Origin: Arthrobacter sp. NEB 688
GTDB taxonomy: Bacteria > Actinomycetota > Actinomycetes > Actinomycetales > Dermatophilaceae
Reading direction: 5' to 3'
Length of the DNA stretch: 64,000 bases
NCBI RefSeq assembly: GCF_013201035.1
Contig: NZ_CP053707.1
Coordinates: 3,596,001-3,660,000 of the forward strand
The position numbers and the translations under genes were made by a program. The first letter of the stretch is position 1; each line of letters opens with the position of its first letter. Shown in pieces: positions 41,982-53,100 of this stretch. The notes under the pieces are model-generated. The model saw only the letters and a program-made list of their open reading frames with translations. It was not told the DNA's origin and searched no databases.

Positions 41982-42007
41982 GCGCTTCTCGATGTCCACA
42001 GGCTAGC
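41936..42007. repeat. Degenerate 18-bp tandem repeat, four units
   Basis: Units at 41936, 41954, 41972 and 41990, each close to CGATGtCCACgCGCtTCT, fill the gap between divergent genes. They could be protein-binding sites or part of a short coding frame. Confidence 0.6.
42000..42005 (-). promoter_or_regulatory. Candidate -10 for the two-lobed hypothetical gene
   Basis: TAGCCT on the minus strand, with CTGACG (42029-42024) 18 bp further upstream as a possible -35. Confidence 0.35.
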
Positions 42008-42039
42008 CACGACCCCTTGCCGGCGTCAGCACCGTCGTC

Positions 42040-42045
42040 TACCGT
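42040..42045 (+). promoter_or_regulatory. Candidate leaderless -10 of the LysM gene
   Basis: TACCGT, 7 nt before the ATG at 42053. Confidence 0.55.
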
Positions 42046-42052
42046 CCACGGC

Positions 42053-42826
42053 ATGCAGGGAGCACCAAACGACACCAAACGACACCCAACGCGCCTTTCC
42101 GTGGCGATGCTGGGCACGGCCGTCGCCGCCGCGACGACCGGGGCGCTGGGCGTCCTCGCCCTGCGCACCGCCCGGGCTGCCTCCGCCGGGGTCCCCGTCA
42201 CGGCCGACGACGCCCTCGTGGCGGCGCTCGCCGCGCTGGCCGCGGTGGTCCTCGGCTGGCTGGTCCTCGCGATGGTGCTCGAGGCCCTGGCCGGGGTGCC
42301 CGGTGTGGTCGGCCGTCACGCCGCCCTCCTCTCGGCGAGGCTCGCGCCGCGGGCCGCCCGACGGCTGGCCGCGCTCGTCCTCGGCGCGGGGGTCGTCACG
42401 GGCGGCGGCCTCGGGACGGCGAGCGCCGACCCCCTGCCCGGGGCCATGGCGCGGCCGACGGTGACGCCGGCCGTCCACGGCACGGCCGCCACGGACACCG
42501 GCCTGCCCGACCCGGGCTGGGGACCGGGTGGCGTCGTCGCCCCCGACCCCGGCTGGACGCCCGACGCCCCGGTCGTGCGGCGGCAGCCCGACGTCTCCGT
42601 CGTCAGCGGGCGCGTGACGGGCGCCGACCGCGACACCGTCGTCGTGCACCGGGGCGACTCGCTCTGGACGCTGGCCGCCCGCCACCTGGGGTCCGGGGCC
42701 ACCGACGCCGAGATCGCGAGGGCTTGGCCGCGCTGGTACGCCGCGAACCGGGCGCTCATCGGCGCCGACCCCGACCTCCTCCTGCCCGGCCAGGTCCTGC
42801 GCGCCCCGACGGTGGACGCGTCGTGA
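42053..42826 (+). CDS. Membrane protein with C-terminal LysM domain
   Basis: A 257-residue protein with about three hydrophobic segments (near residues 16-42, 55-85 and 103-123) and a Pro/Gly linker. The C-terminal LysM domain (about 196-252; VVVHRGDSLWTLAARHLGSG... LLLPGQVLRAP) binds peptidoglycan. It is probably anchored in the membrane with LysM outside. The stop overlaps the next start by GTGA, coupling it to the Rv3235-family gene, an arrangement common upstream of secA in actinobacteria. Confidence 0.88.
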   Translation: MQGAPNDTKRHPTRLSVAMLGTAVAAATTGALGVLALRTARAASAGVPVTADDALVAALAALAAVVLGWLVLAMVLEALAGVPGVVGRHAALLSARLAPRAARRLAALVLGAGVVTGGGLGTASADPLPGAMARPTVTPAVHGTAATDTGLPDPGWGPGGVVAPDPGWTPDAPVVRRQPDVSVVSGRVTGADRDTVVVHRGDSLWTLAARHLGSGATDAEIARAWPRWYAANRALIGADPDLLLPGQVLRAPTVDAS

Positions 42827-43362
42827 CGCGCGTCGCCCTGCCGGTGCTGCTCCCCGCGCGCCCGCTACCACCCGCCCTGCCCCTCGGCGAGGCGCTGCGC
42901 CGGGCACGCGCCGCACGGGCGCCGGCCCCTCGCGTCCCCGGGTACGTCCAGGACGCCCTCGCCGTCGACCTCTCCTGCGCCTCCGACGAGCAGGTCTTCG
43001 GCCCGCAGCGCACGACGCGTTCCGACCTCCCCGAGCCGGCTGCGTGGGCCGCCTACATCGTCCAGGCGCTCCTCGAGGTGATGAGCGGGCAGCGCCCCGC
43101 CCCCCAGGTGCTGCGCTGGACCACCCCCGAGGTCTACGCGGTCGTCGCCCGCCGCGGGGCCCGCGTCGCGCGTCGAGCGGCCGACGGCCGCCGCTCCCCC
43201 GCCCACCGCACCCACGTCCGGCGGGTCCGGGTCTGCGAGCCCGCCGACGGCGTCGCCGAGGTCGCGGTCGTCGTCCAGCACGGGCCGCGCGTGCGCGCCG
43301 TCGCGCTGCGGCTCGTCGGGCAGGACGGCAAGTGGCGCGTCGCCGCGCTCCAGGTCGGCTGA
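42823..43362 (+). CDS. Rv3235-family protein
   Basis: A 179-residue cytoplasmic protein with a variable Pro-rich N-terminus and the family core FGPQRTTRSDLPEPAAWAAYIVQALLEVMSGQRPAPQVLRWTTPEVYAVVARR, followed by RVRVCEPADGVAEVAVVV and RLVGQDGKWRVAALQVG. The family is near-universal in actinobacteria beside secA, with no known function. The GTG start overlaps the LysM gene's stop. Confidence 0.9.
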   Translation: MTRVALPVLLPARPLPPALPLGEALRRARAARAPAPRVPGYVQDALAVDLSCASDEQVFGPQRTTRSDLPEPAAWAAYIVQALLEVMSGQRPAPQVLRWTTPEVYAVVARRGARVARRAADGRRSPAHRTHVRRVRVCEPADGVAEVAVVVQHGPRVRAVALRLVGQDGKWRVAALQVG

Positions 43363-43410
43363 GCCGGCGACCTCGCGCGGCGTCGCCCGGCGGCGACGCC
43401 CCCGAACGGC

Positions 43411-43448
43411 GACCGGGCCGGTCCCCCGGTGAGGGGACCGGCCCGGTC
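43411..43448. terminator. 16-bp perfect stem between Rv3235 gene and secA
   Basis: Arms 43411-43426 and 43433-43448 with a 6-nt loop lie midway in the convergent gap. The element is a probable bidirectional terminator for both genes. Confidence 0.7.
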
Positions 43449-43471
43449 GGCGGTCGTGCAGGGGCAGCCGG

Positions 43472-46339
<2,868 letters not shown>

Positions 46340-46408
46340 GAGTGGGACTCCCTGGTAGACGGACGACGGCGGCGTGGGCGAGGCGGTGCCCGAGCGCCGG
46401 ACCCGCCT

Positions 46409-46414
46409 AGGGTA
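46409..46414 (-). promoter_or_regulatory. Candidate -10 of secA
   Basis: TACCCT on the minus strand gives a leader of about 60 nt. No clear -35 is visible. Confidence 0.35.
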
Positions 46415-46520
46415 GTCGAGGCCCCCGCGGCCGTCCCGCGGCGGCGCACCCGAGGGTCCCAACGGCCGGTCGGCGCGCCCCGGTTCCCGCCCACGGGGTC
46501 CCGGTGGTTGGGTGGGGCCC

Positions 46521-47669
46521 ATGACCGAGCCCGTCTTCCCCGACTGCGTGCCGGTGCTCGACGACGGGCACGTCCGCCTGCGCGCCCACCGCCGCGCCGA
46601 CGTGCCCCGGATCGTCGAGCAGTGCCGGGACCCGGAGGTCGTCCGCTGGACGACCGTCCCCCGCCCCTACGACGAGGGCGATGCGCGCTCCTTCCTCTCC
46701 CTCGTCGAGGCCGGCTGGAACGACGCCGACGGCGACCGGCTCTGGGCGCTCGAGGACGCCGCCGACCCCGACCGTGGCTACCTCGGCACGGTCGACCTCC
46801 GCCCCCGCCTCGGGGGGAGCGTCGCCGAGCTCGGCTTCGTCCTGCACCCCGATGCCCGCGGCTCCGGCTTCATGGCCGGCGCGGTCCGGCTCGCCGTCGC
46901 GTGGTTCCTCGAGCAGGGCGGCACCCGTGTGCACTGGAAGGCCGAGCGCGGCAACTTCGCCTCCTGGCGGGTCGCGTGGGCCTGCGGGTTCGCCCACCAC
47001 GGGACGTTGCCCGGCTCCCTGGCGGCGGTCGACGGCGGCCCGCCGGTCGACGCGTGGCAGGGCAGCATCGGCCCGGTCGACGTCCTCGAGGCGCGCACGC
47101 CGTGGCCGGAGCCGCCGGTGCTGCGGACCGACGAGGGCGGCGGCCTCGTGCTGCGGCCGTGGCTCGACGAGGACGTCGACGCGCTCGAGCCGCGCGACCA
47201 GCCGGCCCACCACATGCCGGCGCGCGGCATCCTCGAGCCCGACACCTTCCCCGAGTGGCTCCTGACCCGCCGCGAGAAGATGGCCCTGGGGACGACGCTC
47301 AGCTGGTGCGTCGCCGACGCGCGCACCGGGAAGGCGCTCGGCGAGGCGCTCGTGTTCGTCCACGAGGGGACGCTCGACGACGACACCGCCGAGCTCGGCT
47401 ACCAGGTGCTGCCGAGCGCCCGACGCCGCGGCGTCGCGACGGCGGCGGCCCGGCTCGTCGCCGCCCACGCGCTCGCCCCGCGCGCTGACGGCGGCCTCGG
47501 GCTGCGCCGCCTCGTGGCGCAGACCGCGGAGGACAACATCGCCAGCAACGCGGTGCTCGACGCGGCCGGGTTCGAGATCTGGGGCCGCGAGACCGAGGCC
47601 GACGTGCTGCCCGGTGGCCGGACGGTCGAGTCGCTGCACTGGGAGCGGCTGCGCCCCTGGGCGCCCTGA
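46521..47669 (+). CDS. Double-GNAT acetyltransferase
   Basis: A 382-residue fusion of two GNAT domains. The first (about 10-190) has [27 protein letters not shown] and a RimJ/RimL-like [27 protein letters not shown] acetyl-CoA loop. The second (about 205-378) has [23 protein letters not shown], the loop [20 protein letters not shown] and [18 protein letters not shown]. Both look capable of binding acetyl-CoA. Likely targets are small molecules or protein N-termini. The ATG at 46521 is preferred over a GTG 9 nt upstream. Confidence 0.9.
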   Translation: MTEPVFPDCVPVLDDGHVRLRAHRRADVPRIVEQCRDPEVVRWTTVPRPYDEGDARSFLSLVEAGWNDADGDRLWALEDAADPDRGYLGTVDLRPRLGGSVAELGFVLHPDARGSGFMAGAVRLAVAWFLEQGGTRVHWKAERGNFASWRVAWACGFAHHGTLPGSLAAVDGGPPVDAWQGSIGPVDVLEARTPWPEPPVLRTDEGGGLVLRPWLDEDVDALEPRDQPAHHMPARGILEPDTFPEWLLTRREKMALGTTLSWCVADARTGKALGEALVFVHEGTLDDDTAELGYQVLPSARRRGVATAAARLVAAHALAPRADGGLGLRRLVAQTAEDNIASNAVLDAAGFEIWGRETEADVLPGGRTVESLHWERLRPWAP

Positions 47670-47680
47670 CCGGGCGCGGC

Positions 47681-48883
47681 TCACCCCTCGGTGGCGACGC
47701 CCCCCAGGCCGAGCCAGCCCGCCATGAGGGCCAGCTCCTCGCCGAGCTCGGCCGCGTCCGACGCGCCACCGCGCCCGGGCTCCCACGTCGTGCGCCGCAC
47801 CCGGAGCAGGCCGGCGGCGCGGTCGCTCTTGAGGTCGAGCCGGGCGACGAGCTCGTCACCGAGCAGGAAGGGCAGGACGTAGTAGCCGTGGACACGCAGC
47901 TCCTCGGGCACGTAGATCTCGAGCCGGTAGTCGAAGCCGAAGAGCGCCGCGACGCGCTCGCGCTGCCACACGAGCGAGTCGAACGGCGAGAGCAGCGCGC
48001 GGGCCCGGACGCGGCGCGGCCGGCGGGCGTCACGGTGGAGGTAGACCGGGCGCCGCCAGCCGTCGACGGTCGCGGGCAGCAGCGTTCCGTCCGCGACGAG
48101 CGCGGCGAGCGCCGGGCGGGCCTGCTCGGGGCGCAGGCGGAAGTAGTCGCGCAGGCACTGCTCGCTGCCGACGCCGTGGGCGCGGGCGGCGATCTCGACG
48201 AGCCGCCGGAACGCCTCGTCGTCGGGCGGCCGCGCCGCCGGGTCGAGCGCGGCCTCGCGCAACGCGGGGGGCAGGACGCGGGCGGGGTGCGCGTAGCGCC
48301 GCTCGAACTGCGGCGTGCGGCCGGCGCTGCCCAGGCGCCCGGCCCAGAAGAGGTGCTCGAGGGCGTTCTTGACGAGCGACCAGTTCCAGCCCCAGTGCTC
48401 GCGCTCGCGGGGCAGGTCGTGCGCGAGCGCCGCCTCGACCTCCCGGCTGGTCATCGGCCCGTGCGCCGTCACCTCGGCGAGGACGGTCTCGACGAGCCCG
48501 GGGTGGTCCCGCGCGACGCGCTGCATCCCGCCCCAGGCGTCCTCGCGGGCCCGGCGCATCCGGAAGTCCAGCAGCGGCCACGTCGCGGGCGGGACGAGCG
48601 AGGCCTCGTGCGCCCAGTACTCGACGAGCCGGCGGGGCGCGCGGTCCCGGGCGCGGTCCAGCAGGGCCGTGTCGTAGGGCCCGAGGCGCGAGAAGAACGG
48701 CAGGTACTGGCTGCGCACCACGACGTTGACGCTGTCGATCTGGACGACCCCGACCGTGTCGATCACCCGCTGCACGTCGCGCGTGCCCGGCGCCGGCGGG
48801 CGCGGGCGGGCGAAGCCCTGGGCCGCGAGCGCGATGCGCCGGGCCGCGGGGCGGGTGAGCCGGAGGGGAGCCGGCTCAGGCAT
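47681..48883 (-). CDS. AlkX/YcaQ-family winged-helix DNA glycosylase
   Basis: A 400-residue HTH_42 protein. [29 protein letters not shown] carries Q-I-D, matching the QxD catalytic motif of the AlkX/YcaQ branch rather than the QxQ of AlkZ. The winged-helix regions, [17 protein letters not shown] and [31 protein letters not shown] complete the fold. Such enzymes excise alkylated bases and unhook DNA crosslinks. Its start overlaps the end of the NarL-type regulator gene by 8 bp. Confidence 0.9.
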   Translation of the reverse strand: MPEPAPLRLTRPAARRIALAAQGFARPRPPAPGTRDVQRVIDTVGVVQIDSVNVVVRSQYLPFFSRLGPYDTALLDRARDRAPRRLVEYWAHEASLVPPATWPLLDFRMRRAREDAWGGMQRVARDHPGLVETVLAEVTAHGPMTSREVEAALAHDLPREREHWGWNWSLVKNALEHLFWAGRLGSAGRTPQFERRYAHPARVLPPALREAALDPAARPPDDEAFRRLVEIAARAHGVGSEQCLRDYFRLRPEQARPALAALVADGTLLPATVDGWRRPVYLHRDARRPRRVRARALLSPFDSLVWQRERVAALFGFDYRLEIYVPEELRVHGYYVLPFLLGDELVARLDLKSDRAAGLLRVRRTTWEPGRGGASDAAELGEELALMAGWLGLGGVATEG

Positions 48884-49604
48884 CCGGCGGGACGAGGCGC
48901 TGCTGGTGGGCGTACACCGCCGCCTCGACGCGCGAGTGGAGGTGCAGCTTCTCGAGGATGCTGCGGACGTGGTTCTTCACGGTGTTCTCGGCGATGCCGA
49001 GCGCGTCGGCGACCTCGCGGTTGACCATCCCGCGGGCGACGTGCCGCAGCACCTCGACCTCGCGGTCGGTCAGCGTCGTCGGCTCCGGCCCCTCGGGCAC
49101 GCTGCCGGCCTGGCTGAGCCGGCTGAACTCCTGGAGCAGGGTGGCCGCCATCCCCGGCGGGATGATCGCCTGGCCGTCGTGGACCCGGCGGATGGCGTCG
49201 GCGACCTCCTCGCCGGGCAGGTCCTTGAGCAGGTACCCGCTGGCCCCGGCCTTGATGGCCTCGAAGAGGTCGCTCTCGTCGTCGCTCATCGTCAGCATGA
49301 GGATGCGGATGCGCGGGTCGGCGGCATGGAGGCGAGAGGTCGCCTCGATGCCGCCGACCACGGGCATCCGCACGTCCATGAGCACGACGTCGGGGTGCAG
49401 CCGGGCGCAGAGGTCGACGACCTCGCCGCCGTTGCCGGCCTGCCCGACGACGACGGCCGCGCCGTCGAGCTCGACGACGATGGCCATCCCCTGGCGGTAG
49501 AGGGCGTGGTCGTCGGCGATGACGACGCGGATGGGGCCGGGGCGCGCGTCGGAGACCTCGTCGGTCCCGTGCGCCTCTGGCACCCCACTCACCTCGTCCG
49601 TCAC
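48876..49604 (-). CDS. NarL/LuxR-type response regulator (orphan here)
   Basis: The 242-residue protein has a receiver domain with [11 protein letters not shown], phospho-acceptor D77 in [14 protein letters not shown] and the K of [10 protein letters not shown] LuxR-type DNA-binding domain follows ([48 protein letters not shown]). An unusually long N-terminal extension of about 24 residues precedes the receiver. No kinase is adjacent. The start is a GTG 6 nt after CACGAT. It is coupled to the glycosylase gene, hinting at a stress-response operon. Confidence 0.92.
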   Translation of the reverse strand: MTDEVSGVPEAHGTDEVSDARPGPIRVVIADDHALYRQGMAIVVELDGAAVVVGQAGNGGEVVDLCARLHPDVVLMDVRMPVVGGIEATSRLHAADPRIRILMLTMSDDESDLFEAIKAGASGYLLKDLPGEEVADAIRRVHDGQAIIPPGMAATLLQEFSRLSQAGSVPEGPEPTTLTDREVEVLRHVARGMVNREVADALGIAENTVKNHVRSILEKLHLHSRVEAAVYAHQQRLVPPDA

Positions 49605-49660
49605 GTCGTCATCGTGTCAGGTCAACCGGCCGCCGTGCGGCCCCCACGCCCGGGCGGGCG

Positions 49661-50287
49661 TCAGGAGGCCGCCTCCTCGACGCCGCCGGTCTCGTCGAGG
49701 TCGAGGTGCAGGACGCCGTAGGACCACCCGCGCCGCCGGTAGACGACGCTCGCGCGGTCGGTCTCGACGTCGTGGAAGAGGTAGAAGTCGTGACCGACGG
49801 CCTCCATCTGGGCGAGGGCATCGGTCAGCGTCATCGGGGTGGAGCGGTGCACCTTCTCGCGCACCTCGATCGGGGAGTCGCCGAAGGGGTCCTCGGGCAG
49901 GTCCTCACCCTCGCTCGGCGCCACGTCGGGCGCCTGGATCCGCGAGGTCGCCATCGCCACGGACTCCGGCGTGCGACGACCGCGGTGCACCCGCTTGCGG
50001 TCGCTCTGACGCCTCAGGCGCTCCATGAGCTTGTCGATCACCACGTCGAGGGCGGCGTACTTGTCGTCGGCACACGCCTCCGCGCGCACGACGGGCCCCT
50101 TCGCGTAGCAGGTGACCTCCACCCGGTCGCAGGCCTTGGCCTGGGAGCGGTTGGCCTCATGACTGACCATGACCTCGACCCGCCGGGTGCGTGGGGCGAG
50201 CTGGGTGATCTTGGCCAGCTTCTCCTCGATGTGGTCCCGGAATCGGTCGGAGACGGTCAGGTGCCGTCCGGTGACGACGATGTCCAC
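49661..50287 (-). CDS. hpf: Long ribosome hibernation promoting factor
   Basis: A 208-residue protein that binds idle 70S ribosomes and drives their dimerisation. The N-terminal S30AE domain (VDIVVTGRHLTVSDRFRDHIEEKLAKITQL... ACADDKYAALDVVIDKLMERLRRQ) and the C-terminal dimerisation domain (MTLTDALAQMEAVGHDFYLFHDVETDRASVVYRRRGWSYGVLHL) are both complete. I chose the GTG at 50287 because GAGGAGG lies 5 nt before it. Confidence 0.95.
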   Translation of the reverse strand: MDIVVTGRHLTVSDRFRDHIEEKLAKITQLAPRTRRVEVMVSHEANRSQAKACDRVEVTCYAKGPVVRAEACADDKYAALDVVIDKLMERLRRQSDRKRVHRGRRTPESVAMATSRIQAPDVAPSEGEDLPEDPFGDSPIEVREKVHRSTPMTLTDALAQMEAVGHDFYLFHDVETDRASVVYRRRGWSYGVLHLDLDETGGVEEAAS

Positions 50288-50371
50288 GTGGTCCTCCTCG
50301 TGCTCGATGGTGTGGGGGCCGAACACTCAGCGACAGGGGCACCACCTCCGGAACACGGGGTCCATGCACAG

Positions 50372-50400
50372 ACGCTAGCCCTCACCGGGGGGCCTCACAA
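50372..50400 (-). promoter_or_regulatory. hpf promoter
   Basis: TTGTGA (50400-50395), a 17-bp spacer and TAGCGT (50377-50372) on the minus strand. This is one of the few places here with both boxes at ideal spacing. The leader would be about 78 nt. Confidence 0.6.
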
Positions 50401-50432
50401 CCACGACGGGAGAACCGGTCTCGTCGTCTCGG

Positions 50433-51203
50433 TCACTGGTCGGACCGGGGCCGGGCGCGCGTCGGCGGGGTGGCCGCGACCACTGCTGCCGCGACGTGGC
50501 GCGCCCCGGCGGCCCGCACGGCCCGGGCCGCCTCGGCGAGCGTCGCCCCCGTCGTCACGACGTCGTCGACGAGCAGGCAGACCGCTCCCTCGACGATCCG
50601 CAGGTCAGCGGCCCGCACGCCCATCGAGCCCGCGAGGTTGACCGCCCGCGCGGCCCGCCCGAGACCGGTCTGGTCGGCGACCGCCCGGGTGTGCCGCAGC
50701 ACCCGCCGGCAGCCGACCCGCGGGTCACCGAGACGTGCGGTGGCGTCCGTCGCGAGGGCCCCGACGGCGTCCTCGCCGCGGCGGCGGCCGGCGCGACGCG
50801 CCGTGGGCACCGGCACGACCAGCACCCCTCCCCGCGTCCGGGCGGTGCGCAGGACGGGGTCGGTGGCCAGCGCGCGGTGCATCGCCTCGGCGAGGAGCAC
50901 GGCGAGCTCCGGGCGCAGGTCCGCCCGCCCGGCGTCCTTGTGCACGGTCACGAGCACCCGCACCGGCCCGGCGCAGGCGGTGGCCGCCCACGCGGCCGGC
51001 CCGCCGGCGGGGACGACGACGTCCGGGGGCGGGGTGCGGGCCGCCCGTCGGCAGCCCGGGCACCACGCCGCCCCGGGCGCCGCGCACCCGCCGCACCGGA
51101 CGGGCAGCACGAGCCCGACCGCGTCGCGGACCCCGGCCGCGACCACACCCGTCAGCCCGCCCGCCGCGCTCATCTGCCCCCACTGCTCTCCCCGCCGGGC
51201 CAC
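50433..51203 (-). CDS. comF: ComF-family phosphoribosyltransferase-like protein
   Basis: A 256-residue protein with an N-terminal Cys pair cluster (VRCGGCAAPGAAWCPGCRR, probable zinc site) and a PRTase domain with the PRPP loop LLVDDVVTTGATLAEAARAVRAAGA. The VVPVPTARRAGRRRGEDAVGALA and RHTRAVADQTGLGRAARAVNLAG stretches are typical. In competent bacteria ComF helps DNA uptake; in actinobacteria the role is unclear. GGGAGG lies 4 nt before the GTG; an ATG at 51173 is an alternative. It follows lpqB. Confidence 0.92.
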   Translation of the reverse strand: MARRGEQWGQMSAAGGLTGVVAAGVRDAVGLVLPVRCGGCAAPGAAWCPGCRRAARTPPPDVVVPAGGPAAWAATACAGPVRVLVTVHKDAGRADLRPELAVLLAEAMHRALATDPVLRTARTRGGVLVVPVPTARRAGRRRGEDAVGALATDATARLGDPRVGCRRVLRHTRAVADQTGLGRAARAVNLAGSMGVRAADLRIVEGAVCLLVDDVVTTGATLAEAARAVRAAGARHVAAAVVAATPPTRARPRSDQ

Positions 51204-51351
51204 ACCGCCTCCCCTCCCGTCGGCGACGCGCCGAGCCCGGACCAGCCTCGACCCCGCGGGCCACCGGCGACACCCCGCCGGGACGAGCTGTGGACGGGCG
51301 CCGCGCGGGCCCCGACCTGTGGACGACCGCAGGAGGGGGACGAGGAGGCGC

Positions 51352-53100
51352 TCAGCCCGCCGGCGTCGCGAGGTCGGAGGCCTCCCCGCTGTCGACCCAG
51401 CGCAGGCCGGAGCGCGAGAGCAGCCGGTCCCCCCGGGTCACGAGGTAGAGGTCGCGCTCGCCACCGGTCGTCGCGACGAGCCGGGCACCGTCGGCCTCGG
51501 GGAGGTCCGCGACGGCGGCGTCCACGCTGACGAGCACCGGCCGGGCCGGCGCGCCACCGACCGAGGCGACGGTCGCCACCTGCTGGGGGTCGACCCACGT
51601 GAGCCCGCTCGCCGCGGTGACCCACGTGCCGAGCCGCATCGGCGCCGACAGCCGCTCGGGCCGCTGGCCGCCGCCGCGCACGACCCCGGCGAGGTCGAGC
51701 CGGACGCCGGAGCCGTCCGGGCGGGCGGACAGGACGACGACGCGGTCGCCGTCGGCGGCCACCCGGGCCTCGAGGACCCGCCGGCCCGCGAGCCAGGAGG
51801 CCTGGACCGGCTGGGCGCGCGCGGCGACGAGGTCGGCGGGCGAGACGCGGGTGTCGACCGTGAACAGGCGCGAGGCACCGGAGCCCACCGCGCCGGCCCA
51901 GAGGAACCCGCGGCGGTCGTAGGCGGGGGCCCCGACGTCGCTGCCGAACGGCGGCACCTCGTACCGGTTGGTGCCGCGCCAGCGCGACAGGCCGTCCCCC
52001 GACGGGTCGACGGCGGCCGTCTCGGCGCCGTCGACCGACAGGGCGAGGTGGGTGAAGTCCGCGGGCACGTCCGGGTAGGTGCGCGGCGCGCCCTTCTGCC
52101 GGGCGCTGCCCGTGGGGTCGAAGACGGCGACCGTCGCTCCCCGGCGCACGACGGGGGCGGTGCTGTCGGTGCTGGACTCGGCCGGGAAGCCGATCCGCTC
52201 CAGCGAGGACACCGGCCCGTCGACGCCGTCGAGGTCCACGGGCACGCCGTCGACCTGGAGCGTGACCGCGGTGACGGTGGGGTCCTGGGTGAGCGTCGTG
52301 AGGAACTGCGCCCAGATGTTCTCGCGGGTGGACTCCCCGGGCGCCAGCCGGCTCGCGATGAGGTTGACCGACACCACGCCCGAGGGGTCGATGGACACGG
52401 CGTCCCCGAGGAGCCGGGCCCCCGCGGGGACCGCCGTCGTCGCGGCGCCGAGCAGGTGGTCGGGCACGGGGTCGAGCTGGGCGCGGGCCAGCCGGGTCAC
52501 GAGGCGGTCGAGGGGGAACCAGCGCACGTCGGGGACGGTGGCGCGGTGGCTCGCCGAGACGTAGTGGACGGCGAAGGGCTGGACGAGGCGCGGCACGTCG
52601 TTGTCGGCGATCCACCGGCCGAAGCCCTGCGGCATCCCGTCGATGCGCCACTGGCCGCCGACCGAGGTGAGCGAGAAGCGGGCCGAGACCGTGCGGCCCG
52701 GCCGGGCCGCCTTGAAGCGTCCGTCGGCGTCGACCGTGCCCGACGCCGGGGCCGTCACCTCGACGGTCGCGGGGTCGAGCACCCGGGTCGTCGGCGAGGC
52801 GTCGCCGGAGAGGAGGACGATCTGCTCGTCGGGCTGCCAGCGCTCGGCCATCCGCGAGGTGAGGAACTTGCGGGCGTTGTCGTACTTGCCGTCGCTGGAG
52901 GCCCCCGCCCGCAGGAACCCGCTGACGATGCCCTCCTGGGTGGCCCGGGCCGCCGGGCCCGGGAAGACCAGCCCGACGTCCGGGCCGATCGGGGCGGTGA
53001 CGTCGAGACCGGACTCGACCGGGCCGCTGCGGCTCAGCCCGCTGCAGCCCGCGAGGAGCACGGCGGCGACGAGGGCCGCGAGGACGCGCGGCGACCTCAC
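51352..53100 (-). CDS. lpqB: Lipoprotein LpqB (MtrAB-associated)
   Basis: The 582-residue lipoprotein is anchored by C19 in the lipobox LLAGC, with a GerMN domain in the middle and a C-terminal beta-propeller-like region (WVDPQQVATVASVGG; RLVATTGGERDLYLV). In mycobacteria LpqB binds the MtrB sensor domain and modulates MtrA phosphorylation. The GTG start overlaps the mtrB stop, so the mtrA-mtrB-lpqB order and coupling are conserved. Confidence 0.95.
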   Translation of the reverse strand: MRSPRVLAALVAAVLLAGCSGLSRSGPVESGLDVTAPIGPDVGLVFPGPAARATQEGIVSGFLRAGASSDGKYDNARKFLTSRMAERWQPDEQIVLLSGDASPTTRVLDPATVEVTAPASGTVDADGRFKAARPGRTVSARFSLTSVGGQWRIDGMPQGFGRWIADNDVPRLVQPFAVHYVSASHRATVPDVRWFPLDRLVTRLARAQLDPVPDHLLGAATTAVPAGARLLGDAVSIDPSGVVSVNLIASRLAPGESTRENIWAQFLTTLTQDPTVTAVTLQVDGVPVDLDGVDGPVSSLERIGFPAESSTDSTAPVVRRGATVAVFDPTGSARQKGAPRTYPDVPADFTHLALSVDGAETAAVDPSGDGLSRWRGTNRYEVPPFGSDVGAPAYDRRGFLWAGAVGSGASRLFTVDTRVSPADLVAARAQPVQASWLAGRRVLEARVAADGDRVVVLSARPDGSGVRLDLAGVVRGGGQRPERLSAPMRLGTWVTAASGLTWVDPQQVATVASVGGAPARPVLVSVDAAVADLPEADGARLVATTGGERDLYLVTRGDRLLSRSGLRWVDSGEASDLATPAG

